64,000 nucleotides of DNA from Denitrobaculum tricleocarpae. GTDB lineage: Bacteria > Pseudomonadota > Alphaproteobacteria > Kiloniellales > Kiloniellaceae. Each line of letters starts with the position of its first letter. Position 1 is the first letter of the stretch. The stretch covers positions 744,001 through 808,000 of the forward strand of contig NZ_ML660053.1 in assembly GCF_007004665.1 (NCBI RefSeq), in the 5' to 3' direction. A program made the position numbers and the translations under genes. Shown here one piece after another: positions 52,149 through 60,784 of this stretch. Below the pieces are notes generated by a model. The model was not told where the DNA came from. It did no database searches and was given only the letters and a program-made list of their open reading frames with translations.

Positions 52149-53944
52149 TGAGCTGCCTTTTGCTTAAGTATTTCAAGAACCTCGTGGTTCGTCCGCTTGG
52201 ATACCACAGAGGTTGGATTGAGGTTGCCGATATTGCCGCTTTCCTTGCCGGCGGCAGGATCGATAACGGCATTGATCAGCGTTGGTTTACCTGAATCCAT
52301 CGCTTCATTGACGGCGCGGGTCAAGGCATCCGGATCGGTGACATGGCGGCCTTCACCGCCAAAAGCCTGCATCATCATGTCGTAGCGGCTGTCTTCGACA
52401 AAAACGGTCGGTGCCGGATCCTCGCCGCCCGAACGGTTCGTGTCCGTGCCGCGATAGATGCCGTTGTTGTTGAAGACCACAATGCAGACCGGCAGCTTGT
52501 AGCGGCAGATGGTTTCGATCTCCATGCCGGAGAAACCGAAGGCACTGTCGCCCTCCACCGCCAACACGGGGAGGCCGGTTTCGACCGCCGCAGCGATTGC
52601 GCTACCCATGCCGACGCCCATCACGCCCCAGGTGCCGACGTCGAGGCGTTTGCGCGGTTTGTACATGTCGATGATGGAACGTGCGAAATCCAGCGTGTTG
52701 GCGCCTTCATTGACCAGGATCGCGTCCGGACGCTTCTCGATGATCCGCTTCAGGGCGCCCAGCGCCCCGGCATAGTTCATGGGCGAGGCATTGTTCTGCA
52801 GGGTTGGCGCCATGCGGGTGACGTTGGCATCGCGTTTCTCACGCACCGCATCGAGCCAATCCTGCGGCGGGGCTTTCCAGTCGCCGCCCATGCCTTCGGT
52901 GAGGGCGGACAAGCAGGACTCGATGTCGCCGACGAGCGGCGCCGCGATCTCGACGTTCGAATCCATTTCCCTGGGTTCGATGTCGATCTGGACGAACCTG
53001 GTCGAATGAGGCGCGCCCCAGCTTTTGCCCTTCCCGTGGGACAGCAGCCAGTTCAGGCGTGCGCCGACCATGATGACGACATCGGATTCCTTTAACACCA
53101 GCGACCGGGCGGCGCCTGCGGATTGCGGATGATTGTCGGGGAGCAGACCCTTGGCCATGGACATGGGCAGATAGGGAATGCCGCACTTTTCCACGAAATC
53201 CTTCACCACCTCATCGGCCTGGGCATAGGCAGCGCCTTTCCCCAGAATGATCAGAGGTTTCTTGGCACTTTTGATGACGTCCAGGGCGCGCTCGACGGCG
53301 GCAGGGGCGGGAAACTGCGCCGGGGCGGGATCGATGACCTTGACCAGGGACTTTGCGCCTTCGACCGCATCCATGGCCTGTCCAAGCAGGGCGCCGGGAA
53401 TATCGAGGTAAACGCCGCCTGGGCGGCCGGAGACGGCCGCGCGAATGGCGCGGGCCACGGCGATTCCGATATCTTCGGCATGGAGCACACGGTAGGCCGC
53501 TTTGCAGAGCGGTTTGGCGATCGCCAGCTGGTCCATCTCCTCATAGTCGCCCTGCATGAGATCGACCACCTCGCGCTCGGAAGAGCCGGAGATCAGGATC
53601 ATGGGCCAGCAGTTTGTCGTGGCGTGGGCGAGGGCGGTCAGGCCGTTCAGGAAACCCGGTGCGGAGACGGTCAGGCAGACCCCCGGTTTTTTGGTCAGGA
53701 ACCCGGCGATGGCGGCTGCGTTGCCGGCATTCTGCTCGTGACGGAAAGAGAGAACCCGCATGCCTTCTTCCTGCATCATCCGCCCCAGGTCGGTGATGGG
53801 AATGCCCGGCACGCCGTAGACCGTATTGAGATCATTCAGCTTCAGTGCGTCGATCAGCAGATGAAACCCGTCTGTCAGCTCGCGTTCGGGTTCGCTTGTG
53901 GTTCCAGGCTCGGTTTCAGTCTGCAGGGCGGTGGATGTGTTCAT
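52145..53944 (-). CDS. oxc: Oxalyl-CoA decarboxylase
   Basis: A 599-aa thiamine-diphosphate enzyme from ATG 53944; the frame continues further upstream but into the GntR coding region. The ThDP glutamate is in [20 protein letters not shown]. The ThDP-metal motif is [20 protein letters not shown] leading to [10 protein letters not shown]. The N-terminus is about 25 residues longer than usual and acidic. It decarboxylates oxalyl-CoA to formyl-CoA, which Frc then reuses. It is translationally coupled to frc and lies 53 bp downstream of the GntR gene. Confidence 0.95.
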   Translation of the reverse strand: MNTSTALQTETEPGTTSEPERELTDGFHLLIDALKLNDLNTVYGVPGIPITDLGRMMQEEGMRVLSFRHEQNAGNAAAIAGFLTKKPGVCLTVSAPGFLNGLTALAHATTNCWPMILISGSSEREVVDLMQGDYEEMDQLAIAKPLCKAAYRVLHAEDIGIAVARAIRAAVSGRPGGVYLDIPGALLGQAMDAVEGAKSLVKVIDPAPAQFPAPAAVERALDVIKSAKKPLIILGKGAAYAQADEVVKDFVEKCGIPYLPMSMAKGLLPDNHPQSAGAARSLVLKESDVVIMVGARLNWLLSHGKGKSWGAPHSTRFVQIDIEPREMDSNVEIAAPLVGDIESCLSALTEGMGGDWKAPPQDWLDAVREKRDANVTRMAPTLQNNASPMNYAGALGALKRIIEKRPDAILVNEGANTLDFARSIIDMYKPRKRLDVGTWGVMGVGMGSAIAAAVETGLPVLAVEGDSAFGFSGMEIETICRYKLPVCIVVFNNNGIYRGTDTNRSGGEDPAPTVFVEDSRYDMMMQAFGGEGRHVTDPDALTRAVNEAMDSGKPTLINAVIDPAAGKESGNIGNLNPTSVVSKRTNHEVLEILKQKAAQ

Positions 53945-53997
53945 ATTGTTTTTCCAAGTTCTTGAATAGATAGAGGGGCAGGCCCGACCGGGGACGG

Positions 53998-54714
53998 CTA
54001 GCCGCTGCCCGCTTTGAGTCCGGATAGGTTTTCGAGTTTGGTCCAGGTGCGCCGGACGTGATCGTGCAAAGCCATCGTGTGCTCCCGCACCATCCGTGCG
54101 GCAAGATCGCCGTCCCGGCTTTCGATGGCTTCGATGATGCTCATATGATCGACGACGGAGCGATTGGCGCGGTCGCCTTCGCCCATGGCTCTGCGGCGCA
54201 CCGCATACATGTGCTGGAACAATCCGTCTGCCAGACTCTTGAGCATCGAACACTGAGAGAGTTCGAGAATGCGCTGATGAAACTTGATGTTGGCTTCGGA
54301 GTATTCCGCAATATCCGCACGGGCCGAGTCCTGGCTGTGCTTGGCGCCGAGCTTGCGCAGCGACGCAAGCTCCGCGTCGCTCGCATGTTCGGTTGCCAGC
54401 CTGGCTGCCATGCTCTCCAAAGCAGCCCAGACGACAATCATTTCCAGAACCTCATTGAGGGACTTTCGCCGCACGAAGACCCCTTTGCGCGGCTGGATCT
54501 CCACGAAGCCTTCCTGCTCAAGTTTCGCGAGTGCTTCTCTGACCGGTGTGCGGGAGATCCCGAGCTGTTCGGCGACCTGACGTTCATCGAGACGAAGGTC
54601 GGCTCCTTCGGCGTAGATGTTCATGTCCATGATGGCGTCACGCAAGACCTCATAGATGTGATCCTTCAGCGTGAAGTTCGCAGCTATAGGTTTAAGTTTG
54701 GCGCTAATCGACAT
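53998..54714 (-). CDS. FadR/GntR-family (FCD) regulator of the oxalate operon
   Basis: A 238-aa protein from ATG 54714 (a longer frame to 54816 would cross an operator-like palindrome). The winged helix has [20 protein letters not shown] and [20 protein letters not shown] (about residues 40-85). The FCD domain has the [20 protein letters not shown] segment (histidine metal ligand). It is the first gene of the minus-strand oxalate run. Two TGGTATACCA palindromes lie upstream. It probably senses an oxalate-pathway metabolite and autoregulates. Confidence 0.87.
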   Translation of the reverse strand: MSISAKLKPIAANFTLKDHIYEVLRDAIMDMNIYAEGADLRLDERQVAEQLGISRTPVREALAKLEQEGFVEIQPRKGVFVRRKSLNEVLEMIVVWAALESMAARLATEHASDAELASLRKLGAKHSQDSARADIAEYSEANIKFHQRILELSQCSMLKSLADGLFQHMYAVRRRAMGEGDRANRSVVDHMSIIEAIESRDGDLAARMVREHTMALHDHVRRTWTKLENLSGLKAGSG

Positions 54715-54801
54715 GAGCGAAATGTTGCCTCCCCGTGATCGGCTTCGACTAGCGTCTGCGAAGAAACACGCTCTTCCGCAGTCACCGTGCGGCCGATTTC
54801 G

Positions 54802-54811
54802 TGGTATACCA
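54802..54811. promoter_or_regulatory. TGGTATACCA palindrome, proximal copy
   Basis: A perfect 10-bp palindrome 87 bp upstream of the GntR ATG, preceded by G and followed by TAC. It shares its core with the longer palindrome at 54920-54933. Sites of the form TGGTATACCA are typical of FadR-type GntR operators. Confidence 0.6.
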
Positions 54812-54919
54812 TACACTCACGGTTTTCACCGTCAACGTCAAAATTTCCCGAATTTCTGCAGATTTTTCATAAAAGTTTAGCCATTTCAAAGCACTTATCG
54901 CAATTATGCGAGCTTGATA

Positions 54920-54933
54920 TGTGGTATACCACA
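54920..54933. promoter_or_regulatory. TGTGGTATACCACA palindrome, distal copy
   Basis: A perfect 14-bp palindrome containing the same TGGTATACCA core, 118 bp from the proximal copy. The spacing is about eleven helical turns, which would allow looping. Both lie in the region between the GntR gene and the divergent gamma-glutamyltransferase gene. Confidence 0.65.
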
Positions 54934-55377
54934 GAGAGACACTGCGCGAGGGAACGCGTTTCCGTGCTTTTGAGGGACCGGCGCTGAACTCGCCTTTTGA
55001 GAGAAGCGCTTGTAATTTCCGTGGTTTGCACTGTGAATTGTCCGGCGCACTTGAATTGCGGCAGGCTTTCGAACTCTTCAAGGAAGCGTTTTTGTGCTGC
55101 AACGCATCACGGTACCTTCCTGAAACAGGGTGCGCTGCAACAGATTTCAGAGTCTCTTTAAGGGGATGGGGTTAGACTTGGGCGTCGTAGTAAAATACTC
55201 GTTTTTGAACGTTGGATTGATGAGTTATCTGCCGCAGTGCGGTAGGTGCGTGCCTTGCCCCACATATGCCCGCTCAATTGACTGGCCTTGCGGCCGTGCC
55301 GCTGGATAAAGTGCTGGCATGCACATTGGGCACCGCACGCACGCGGGCTTTTCTGATCTTTGAAACGGGCGAAGACG

Positions 55378-56970
55378 ATGCTTCACACAACAAGAGCTTA
55401 TGGCGGGATGCTTGTCGCGCCGCATCACCTGGCTGCGCAAGCCGGTCAGCGCGTGCTGGCCGAGGGAGGAAATGCCATCGAAGCCATGGTTGCCGCGGCT
55501 GCGGCGATTGCCGTGGTTTATCCCCATATGAATTCCCTTGGCGGCGATAACTTCTGGCTAATCCACGAACCTGGCGAAGCGCCGATCGGCATCGACGCCT
55601 GTGGCGGCGCTGCGGAGTTGGCGTCTATCGACTTCTACCGGGAACAGGGTCTCGAAGCGATTCCCGGGCGCGGCCCTCTGGCGGCCCTGACGGTCGCGGG
55701 CGCACTCTCGGGCTGGGAAGCCGCGCTTGCAGTTTCCAAGGGGGCCTGGGATGGCCGCTTTCTTCTGCCTCGCTTGCTGGAAGATGCCATTGCCGTCGCG
55801 CGCGAGGGCATCGCCGTGACCGCAAGCCAGGCCGCGAACACTGCCGCCAAGAAGCCCGAGATGGGGAGCTCGCCAGGTTTTGCCGAGACCTACTGTCCCG
55901 ACGGGTCTGTCCCGCGCACGGGCGATAGGTTCCGGCAGGCTCGACTGGCGGCAAGTCTCGAGGTGCTGGCCAAGGAGGGGCTGGAGTCTTTCTATCGGGG
56001 CGACCTGGCGCGCAGTCTGGCCAGTGATCTGGAGGCTGCCGGCAGCCCTCTGCGTCTTTCCGATCTTGAGGGCTTCAAGGCCCGCCGCGTGCATCCGCTT
56101 TCGGTCGAGGTGGCCGGGCACCGGGTTTTCAATATGCCGCCGCCGACCCAGGGCCTCGCGTCGCTGATGCTGCTGGGCATCGCGCAGCATCTGGATTTTG
56201 GTGAGCCCGGTAGTTTCGACTTCATCCACGGGCTGTTGGAGGCAACCAAGCGCGCCTTCCTGGTGCGCGACCGGCATGTGACCGATCCGGATTACATGAC
56301 GGTTGATCCGGCTTCCTTCCTGACGCCCGAGGTCTTAAGGGAGGCGGCCGGCGACATCGATCCCGTCAAGGCCATGCCCTGGCCCGCGCCGGCGAATGCC
56401 GGCGACACTGTCTGGTTGGGGGCGATCGACCGGGAAGGACGCGCGGTGTCCTTTATTCAGAGCACTTACTGGGAATTCGGTTCCGGCGTGGTGCTGCCGG
56501 AGAGCGGCATCGTCTGGCAGAACCGGGGCACCAGCTTCAGCCTGGACCGGGCGCATCATAACCACCTGCTGCCCGGTCGCCGTCCGTTCCATACCATTCA
56601 GCCGGCCCTGGCGCAGCTTTCGGACGGGCGCGTGATGACCTACGGCACCATGGGCGGCGAGGGGCAACCGCAGACGCAGGCCATGCTCTTCGCGCGCCAT
56701 GTGCTCATGGGGCAGGATCTCCAGGAGACGGTGACCGCGCCGCGCTGGCTGCTCGGCCGTACCTGGGGGTCGGAGCACACCAATGTTCGCATGGAGGATC
56801 GTTTCGATCCGGAGGTCATCGCGAAACTCAAAGCGGCGGGACACGATATCGAACTGGTCGGTGCCTTCGACGAGATCATGGGACACGCAGGCGCTCTGGT
56901 CCATCACCCGGACGGTCTGATCGAAGGCGCCGCCGACCCGCGCAGCGACGGACAGGCGCGCGGGTTTTAG
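55378..56970 (+). CDS. ggt: Gamma-glutamyltransferase
   Basis: A 530-aa protein from ATG 55378; a TTG at 55360 would add six residues. It has no obvious signal peptide. The N-terminal part shows GGNAIEAMVAAAAAIAVVYP and the conserved NSLGGDNFWL. The catalytic threonine follows ANAGDTVWLGAIDREGRAVS (autoprocessing site, about residue 343), where the small subunit would begin. The C-terminal part has PFHTIQPALAQLSDGRVMTY and GTMGGEGQPQ, with the family's oxyanion-type GG motif. It cleaves or transfers gamma-glutamyl groups. The lack of a secretion signal suggests a cytoplasmic or amide-hydrolase-like role. Confidence 0.87.
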   Translation: MLHTTRAYGGMLVAPHHLAAQAGQRVLAEGGNAIEAMVAAAAAIAVVYPHMNSLGGDNFWLIHEPGEAPIGIDACGGAAELASIDFYREQGLEAIPGRGPLAALTVAGALSGWEAALAVSKGAWDGRFLLPRLLEDAIAVAREGIAVTASQAANTAAKKPEMGSSPGFAETYCPDGSVPRTGDRFRQARLAASLEVLAKEGLESFYRGDLARSLASDLEAAGSPLRLSDLEGFKARRVHPLSVEVAGHRVFNMPPPTQGLASLMLLGIAQHLDFGEPGSFDFIHGLLEATKRAFLVRDRHVTDPDYMTVDPASFLTPEVLREAAGDIDPVKAMPWPAPANAGDTVWLGAIDREGRAVSFIQSTYWEFGSGVVLPESGIVWQNRGTSFSLDRAHHNHLLPGRRPFHTIQPALAQLSDGRVMTYGTMGGEGQPQTQAMLFARHVLMGQDLQETVTAPRWLLGRTWGSEHTNVRMEDRFDPEVIAKLKAAGHDIELVGAFDEIMGHAGALVHHPDGLIEGAADPRSDGQARGF

Positions 56971-56985
56971 ATCGGGGATTCGTGG

Positions 56986-57020
56986 GGAGGGACGCGCCCC
57001 TAAAACGAGCGCGCCCCTCC
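56986..57020. terminator. Hairpin between convergent genes
   Basis: A 12-bp stem with one mismatch, GGAGGGACGCGC (56986-56997) with GCGCGCCCCTCC (57009-57020), lies in the 57-bp gap between convergent genes. No T-run follows on either strand, so termination is only suggested by structure and position. Confidence 0.45.
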
Positions 57021-57027
57021 AGTCTGA

Positions 57028-57456
57028 TTATGATGGCTTGAAGGTCATGCGCAGGGTGGGTTGTCCGGAGAGTTCGTGGGTGAATTCTTCGGCGCCTTGG
57101 AAGCCATAGGCTGTGTAGAATCTGCGCGCGATCGCGTTTTCCTCAAAGACTTCGACCTGCAGAGCGCCTTTCTCGGCAACGGCTTTGTCGAGCATCGCTC
57201 TGCCGTAACCCCGGCCGTGATACGCCGGGTCGAGAAACAGCCCGCCGACCATGTCTTCAATCAGAGAAATGAAACCCACAACCTCGCCGTCGACTTCCGT
57301 CACCCAGGTTTCTGCGAGGGCAAGATAAACGTTGCGCACGTTCTCCGCCTCGCGGTCGATGAAGGCCTGGGACAAAAAGGGATGAGCAAGGGCGCTCGCG
57401 CTCCGCCATGACGCCACCACGACGTCGGTGTCTTCTTTTGCAAATCTTCTGATCAT
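57028..57456 (-). CDS. GNAT-family N-acetyltransferase
   Basis: A 142-aa GNAT protein. The acetyl-CoA loop is LFLDPAYHGRGYGRAMLDKA (about residues 74-93), followed by LQVEVFEENAIARRFYTAYG. It lies in a group of two acetyltransferases downstream of gamma-glutamyltransferase. Substrate unknown. The 245 bp between it and the next GNAT gene (57457-57701) show only a GGCGG/CCGCC dyad near 57484-57498 and no convincing gene. Confidence 0.85.
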   Translation of the reverse strand: MIRRFAKEDTDVVVASWRSASALAHPFLSQAFIDREAENVRNVYLALAETWVTEVDGEVVGFISLIEDMVGGLFLDPAYHGRGYGRAMLDKAVAEKGALQVEVFEENAIARRFYTAYGFQGAEEFTHELSGQPTLRMTFKPS

Positions 57457-57701
57457 TGTCAGTCATGTCTTTCGTGCTGCGCACGGCGGCAACACCGCCG
57501 GCACGGTCTCAAAATGGGATCGGACAAGACGATGGGGCTGCGGACTGATGTCCGGCAGTCACTTCTGTTCGATTTGTAACGAGGCGCCATTCGGCGCCTG
57601 GGGTCAGCAGGACATGAAATCTCCGAAGAATGAACGGTGTTTGGTAACCCGCGAGGCTTGCGATGTAAACCGGCTGTTCGACTGTTTCGCGGGATGTTCC
57701 C

Positions 57702-58298
57702 CTAACCCAAGTCCGCGACCAACAGCAGGGCATCGCCGTCGGGATAGTGCAGGCTGGGGTGCGGCACCAGCGGACGCCGGTCGCGCAACTCGAACCCCCG
57801 GCGCTGATAGAAGGCAAGGGCGCGCGCGTTCCGTTCGAAGCAAATGAGACTGAGGCGAGGCAGGCCTTCCTGCCGTGCGCGGGCCTCGGCGCAATCCATC
57901 AGCTTTGTGCCGATCCCGCCGGAGCGGAACTCCTTCATCACGGCTAAACCGGAGATGTAGAGTGAGCCCGGGTCTTCGAGATGGGAGTAGGGTTCAAGCA
58001 CCGGATCGCTCTCGGTTTCGGCATCCGGATCGGCCTCCATCTCGAAGGCATGAAGCATGCCGACGACCGTGCCATCGCGGTCTGCCAGATGGCAGTTCTC
58101 ATAGGAAAAGGCTGTGTTGGTCCGGGCGTAACGTCGCGCGCCATGTTCAAGCAGCGAAATACCGGCTGGCTTGCTCAGGCTCCAGATGTATTCCGCGAGC
58201 CCGTCTGACGCGATGAGGAACAGTTCGGCAATGGCTGCGCTGTCGTCTTTGGCCGCTTGCCTGATGACGATTTCATCTGCGGCGTCCTTAGAGGTCAT
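57702..58298 (-). CDS. GNAT-family N-acetyltransferase
   Basis: A 198-aa protein. The acetyl-CoA loop is LAVMKEFRSGGIGTKLMDCA (about residues 119-138), followed by LSLICFERNARALAFYQRRG. The N-terminal half includes SYENCHLADRDGTVVGMLHA. It lies 16 bp downstream of the BKACE gene and probably belongs to that operon. The substrate is unknown. Confidence 0.85.
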   Translation of the reverse strand: MTSKDAADEIVIRQAAKDDSAAIAELFLIASDGLAEYIWSLSKPAGISLLEHGARRYARTNTAFSYENCHLADRDGTVVGMLHAFEMEADPDAETESDPVLEPYSHLEDPGSLYISGLAVMKEFRSGGIGTKLMDCAEARARQEGLPRLSLICFERNARALAFYQRRGFELRDRRPLVPHPSLHYPDGDALLLVADLG

Positions 58299-58314
58299 TC
58301 AGAACCTTCTCAAA

Positions 58315-59163
58315 TCACGAGTTCTCAGTATCACGAACGCCCAGCACCCGGCTGGTGTCTTCGAGGGTCTGACCGCCGCGCCCGAGGTGCTCGGCGATGG
58401 CAGAGATAACATGGACCCGCTCCGCATTCGACTCGGCGATCTCACCGTCCGCATGCCAGAGGCTGTTCTCGAAGCCGACCCGCGCATGGCCGCCCAGGGC
58501 CATGGCCGCCGCGAGCGACGCGGTCTCGCTGCGCCCGAAGCCGCAGACCATCCATTCGCTGCTTGATTTCAGGCCGGACGCATTCAGGGCCTCGATAAAG
58601 GGTAGGAGGTCCTCGACCTCGCTCTCCAGGTTCTTGGCGTAGCGGCCAAGGACAAAGAGGAGAGCGTGACGCCCGCCGGGGATGACCTCGCGACGAACCA
58701 GATCCGCAAAGCGGTGAATCTCCTCGGCCGCGTAGAGAATGTGCTGGACCGCGATGTCTTCCTTCAGCGCCCAGTGATAAAAGTCCGCGGCTTCGGTTTC
58801 TTTTTCCGGGCTCGCGATCAGCTCCTTGAGCGCGGCGCTGAAGCCTCGCGGCCGGAGCTCCCGCATGACCGCCATCTGCTCTTCCGGCTGGTAGATGCCG
58901 ACGGCTTCGGTTGTGACCTGGGCGAAGATCTTGTCACCGCATTCGCGGGTAATGGCATCCAGCAGTTCGCGGTAAACGGCGGCATCCAGAATATGTGCAC
59001 CTTGCGCATCGCGAATGTGGGCGTGGATGGCTGTTGCGCCGGCCTCGGCGCAGGCGGCTGCCGTCTGCGCGGTCTCGGCGATGGTCATGGGGACTTCGGG
59101 GTGATCGCTCTTGGTCTTGCGGGCACCGTTGGGCGCCACCATGATGGTCGCGGACGAGGTCAT
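58315..59163 (-). CDS. BKACE-family (DUF849) beta-keto acid cleavage enzyme
   Basis: A 282-aa TIM-barrel protein. The zinc ligands of the family lie in GATAIHAHIRDAQG (about residues 42-55); the C-terminal ligand region includes GHARVGFENSLWHADGEIAE. The family condenses a beta-keto acid with acetyl-CoA to give acetoacetate and a CoA ester (Kce in lysine fermentation, dehydrocarnitine cleavage in carnitine degradation). Its ATG overlaps the aminotransferase stop by 4 bp (ATGA). The neighbouring dimethylglycine-dehydrogenase-like gene makes a quaternary-amine or beta-amino-acid pathway plausible. Confidence 0.85.
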   Translation of the reverse strand: MTSSATIMVAPNGARKTKSDHPEVPMTIAETAQTAAACAEAGATAIHAHIRDAQGAHILDAAVYRELLDAITRECGDKIFAQVTTEAVGIYQPEEQMAVMRELRPRGFSAALKELIASPEKETEAADFYHWALKEDIAVQHILYAAEEIHRFADLVRREVIPGGRHALLFVLGRYAKNLESEVEDLLPFIEALNASGLKSSSEWMVCGFGRSETASLAAAMALGGHARVGFENSLWHADGEIAESNAERVHVISAIAEHLGRGGQTLEDTSRVLGVRDTENS

Positions 59164-60497
59164 GCCGCACCGGCCTGTGCGAGGGCGGTTGTAACGGCAC
59201 GATCGAGTTTATCGGTGATTTCGTCGAGCTGCGCATCCTCCAGAATGAAGGGAGGTGCAAGCAGGATATGGTCGCCGCGTTGGCCATCCAGCGTGCCGCC
59301 CATGGGATAACACATCAGCCCCTCGTTCATGGCCGCCTGCTTGACCTTTGCATGCAGTTTATGGCCGGGGTCGAAGGGCGTTTTCGTCTCGCGGTCCTTG
59401 ACCAGCTCAAGCCCCCGGAACAGCCCCCGGCCGCGGATGTCGCCGACGTGCGGATGCTGCCCGAAGCGCGCTTCCAACCTTGTATGCAAGGCTTCGCCGA
59501 GAGGTGTCACACGCTCAACCAGTCCGTCATCGATCAAGCGGGTCAAGACTGCGCCTCCGGCAGCGCAGGCGGCGGGGTGGCCGATATAGGTATGGCCGTG
59601 CTGAAACAAACCCGAACCCTGTTCGATGGCGTCGTAGATGGCCCCGGTGCAGAGCATGGCGCCGATCGGCTGGTAGCCGGCGCCCAGGCCTTTCGCGATG
59701 CAGAGGATGTCCGGCGCGACGCCGTCATGATCACAGGCGAAGAGCGTTCCCGTGCGCCCCATGCCGCACATGACTTCATCAAGGATCAGCAGCACACCGT
59801 ATTGGTCGCAGATCTCGCGGATACGTTTGAAGTAGCCCTCCACGGCCGGGACCGCACCCAGGGTTGCGCCGACCACCGGCTCGGCAACGAAGGCCGCAAC
59901 GCTGTCCACGCCCAGGCGTTGGATTTCGGTTTCCAACTGGTTCGCGACCCGTTGGCCGTAGTCGAATTCACTCTCGCCCTCTTCCTGGCCGCGATAGACA
60001 AAGCAGGGGTCGATGTGCGCCATGTCCACCAGCAGCGGTTCGAACTGTGCCCTGCGCCAGCGGTTTCCGCCGGCGGCCAGCGCGCCCAGAGTGTTGCCGT
60101 GATAGGATTGCCAGCGTGCGATGATGTGTTTGCGCTGGGGCTGGCCGATCTCGACAAAGTACTGCCGCGCCAGTTTCAGCGAAGCCTCCACGGCCTCTGA
60201 TCCGCCGGAGACGAAGTAGACCCGGTCCAGATCGCCGGGCGCGAGAGCGATCAGCTTCTCGGCCAGAGCCTCGGCGGGCGGCGATGTGAAGAAACCTGTG
60301 TGGGCAAAGGCAATGGAGTCCATCTGGCTGCGGACGGCATCTGTCACCGCAGCATCTGAATGACCCAGGCAGGAGACGGCGGCGCCGCCGCAGGCGTCGA
60401 GGTATCGCTTGCCGTCGCTGTCGACGATGTAAGCGCCGTCGCCGTGGGACGCGACAGGCAGTTTCGCTTTGGTGTGGCGGGGAAAAACATGGCTCAT
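59160..60497 (-). CDS. Class III PLP-dependent aminotransferase
   Basis: A 445-aa enzyme from ATG 60497; the frame extends to 60617 but through the inverted-repeat element. PLP features are the SGGSEAVEASLKLARQYF motif (about 93-110), the aspartate in ILDEVMCGMGRTGTLF and the Schiff-base lysine in CIAKGLGAGYQPIGAM. Class III enzymes transaminate omega-amino acids or diamines. Coupling to the BKACE gene suggests it produces the keto acid that BKACE cleaves. The upstream flavoprotein gene is on the same strand, separated by the repeat element. Confidence 0.88.
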   Translation of the reverse strand: MSHVFPRHTKAKLPVASHGDGAYIVDSDGKRYLDACGGAAVSCLGHSDAAVTDAVRSQMDSIAFAHTGFFTSPPAEALAEKLIALAPGDLDRVYFVSGGSEAVEASLKLARQYFVEIGQPQRKHIIARWQSYHGNTLGALAAGGNRWRRAQFEPLLVDMAHIDPCFVYRGQEEGESEFDYGQRVANQLETEIQRLGVDSVAAFVAEPVVGATLGAVPAVEGYFKRIREICDQYGVLLILDEVMCGMGRTGTLFACDHDGVAPDILCIAKGLGAGYQPIGAMLCTGAIYDAIEQGSGLFQHGHTYIGHPAACAAGGAVLTRLIDDGLVERVTPLGEALHTRLEARFGQHPHVGDIRGRGLFRGLELVKDRETKTPFDPGHKLHAKVKQAAMNEGLMCYPMGGTLDGQRGDHILLAPPFILEDAQLDEITDKLDRAVTTALAQAGAA

Positions 60498-60517
60498 GAG
60501 ACGTGGCTTTCCTCTGG

Positions 60518-60784
60518 GTTGGGAACTCATATTCTTTGACGGCCTTGACGACAAAATTGTGTTTTCTGGCAGGGAGTTATGAGCGGAGCGATGCTGAAGC
60601 ATCGTGACAGATGACATGACGCTGTCCGGAACTCACAATCTTGTCGCCCCTCTGGGGTCGTATTATAGCAGGCTTTAGGGGCGTCGAGCCCGCTCACCGG
60701 GCCTTCAGGCCCGCTTTCGAGAGCCCTCCTGCCTAAAGCCAGCCATAATACGATCAAGGCCATCAAGGAATATGAGTCCTCAAC
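60518..60784. repeat. Nested inverted-repeat element (~265 bp)
   Basis: Outer arms 60525-60548 and 60754-60777 match at 22 of 24 positions (ACTCATATTC and TTGA and GGCCTTGA blocks) and extend weakly to 60518 and 60784. Inner arms 60658-60679 and 60732-60753 match at 20 of 22 (TCGTATTAT and GGCTTTAGG blocks). A third pair, CGACAAAATTGTG (60549-60561) and CACAATCTTGTCG (60632-60644), matches at 12 of 13 and encloses a second hairpin centred on GATGC-TGAA-GCATC. The right side is contiguous, the left is split by the third pair. It lies between two minus-strand genes, within the 282-bp gene-free gap, and could be a MITE-like or regulatory RNA element. Confidence 0.75.

Larger units (their letters stand above)
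54715..55377. other. Regulatory region between GntR and gamma-glutamyltransferase genes
   Basis: 663 bp without a convincing gene. The half near the GntR gene (54780-54960) holds the two palindromes and AT-rich, promoter-like sequence. The half near the transferase (54960-55377) has GC-rich dyad fragments but no clear ORF: candidate frames at 54921-55175 and 55225-55527 have poor composition and no ribosome sites. Confidence 0.5.

Noticed and set aside
52145-54253. 702-aa version of oxalyl-CoA decarboxylase
   Set aside because: The extra N-terminal residues overlap the GntR coding region in another frame and have no family similarity; ATG 53944 gives the expected protein.
57509-57817. 102-codon frame overlapping the acetyltransferase end
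   Set aside because: It is mostly a shifted-frame copy of the acetyltransferase and lacks start signals.
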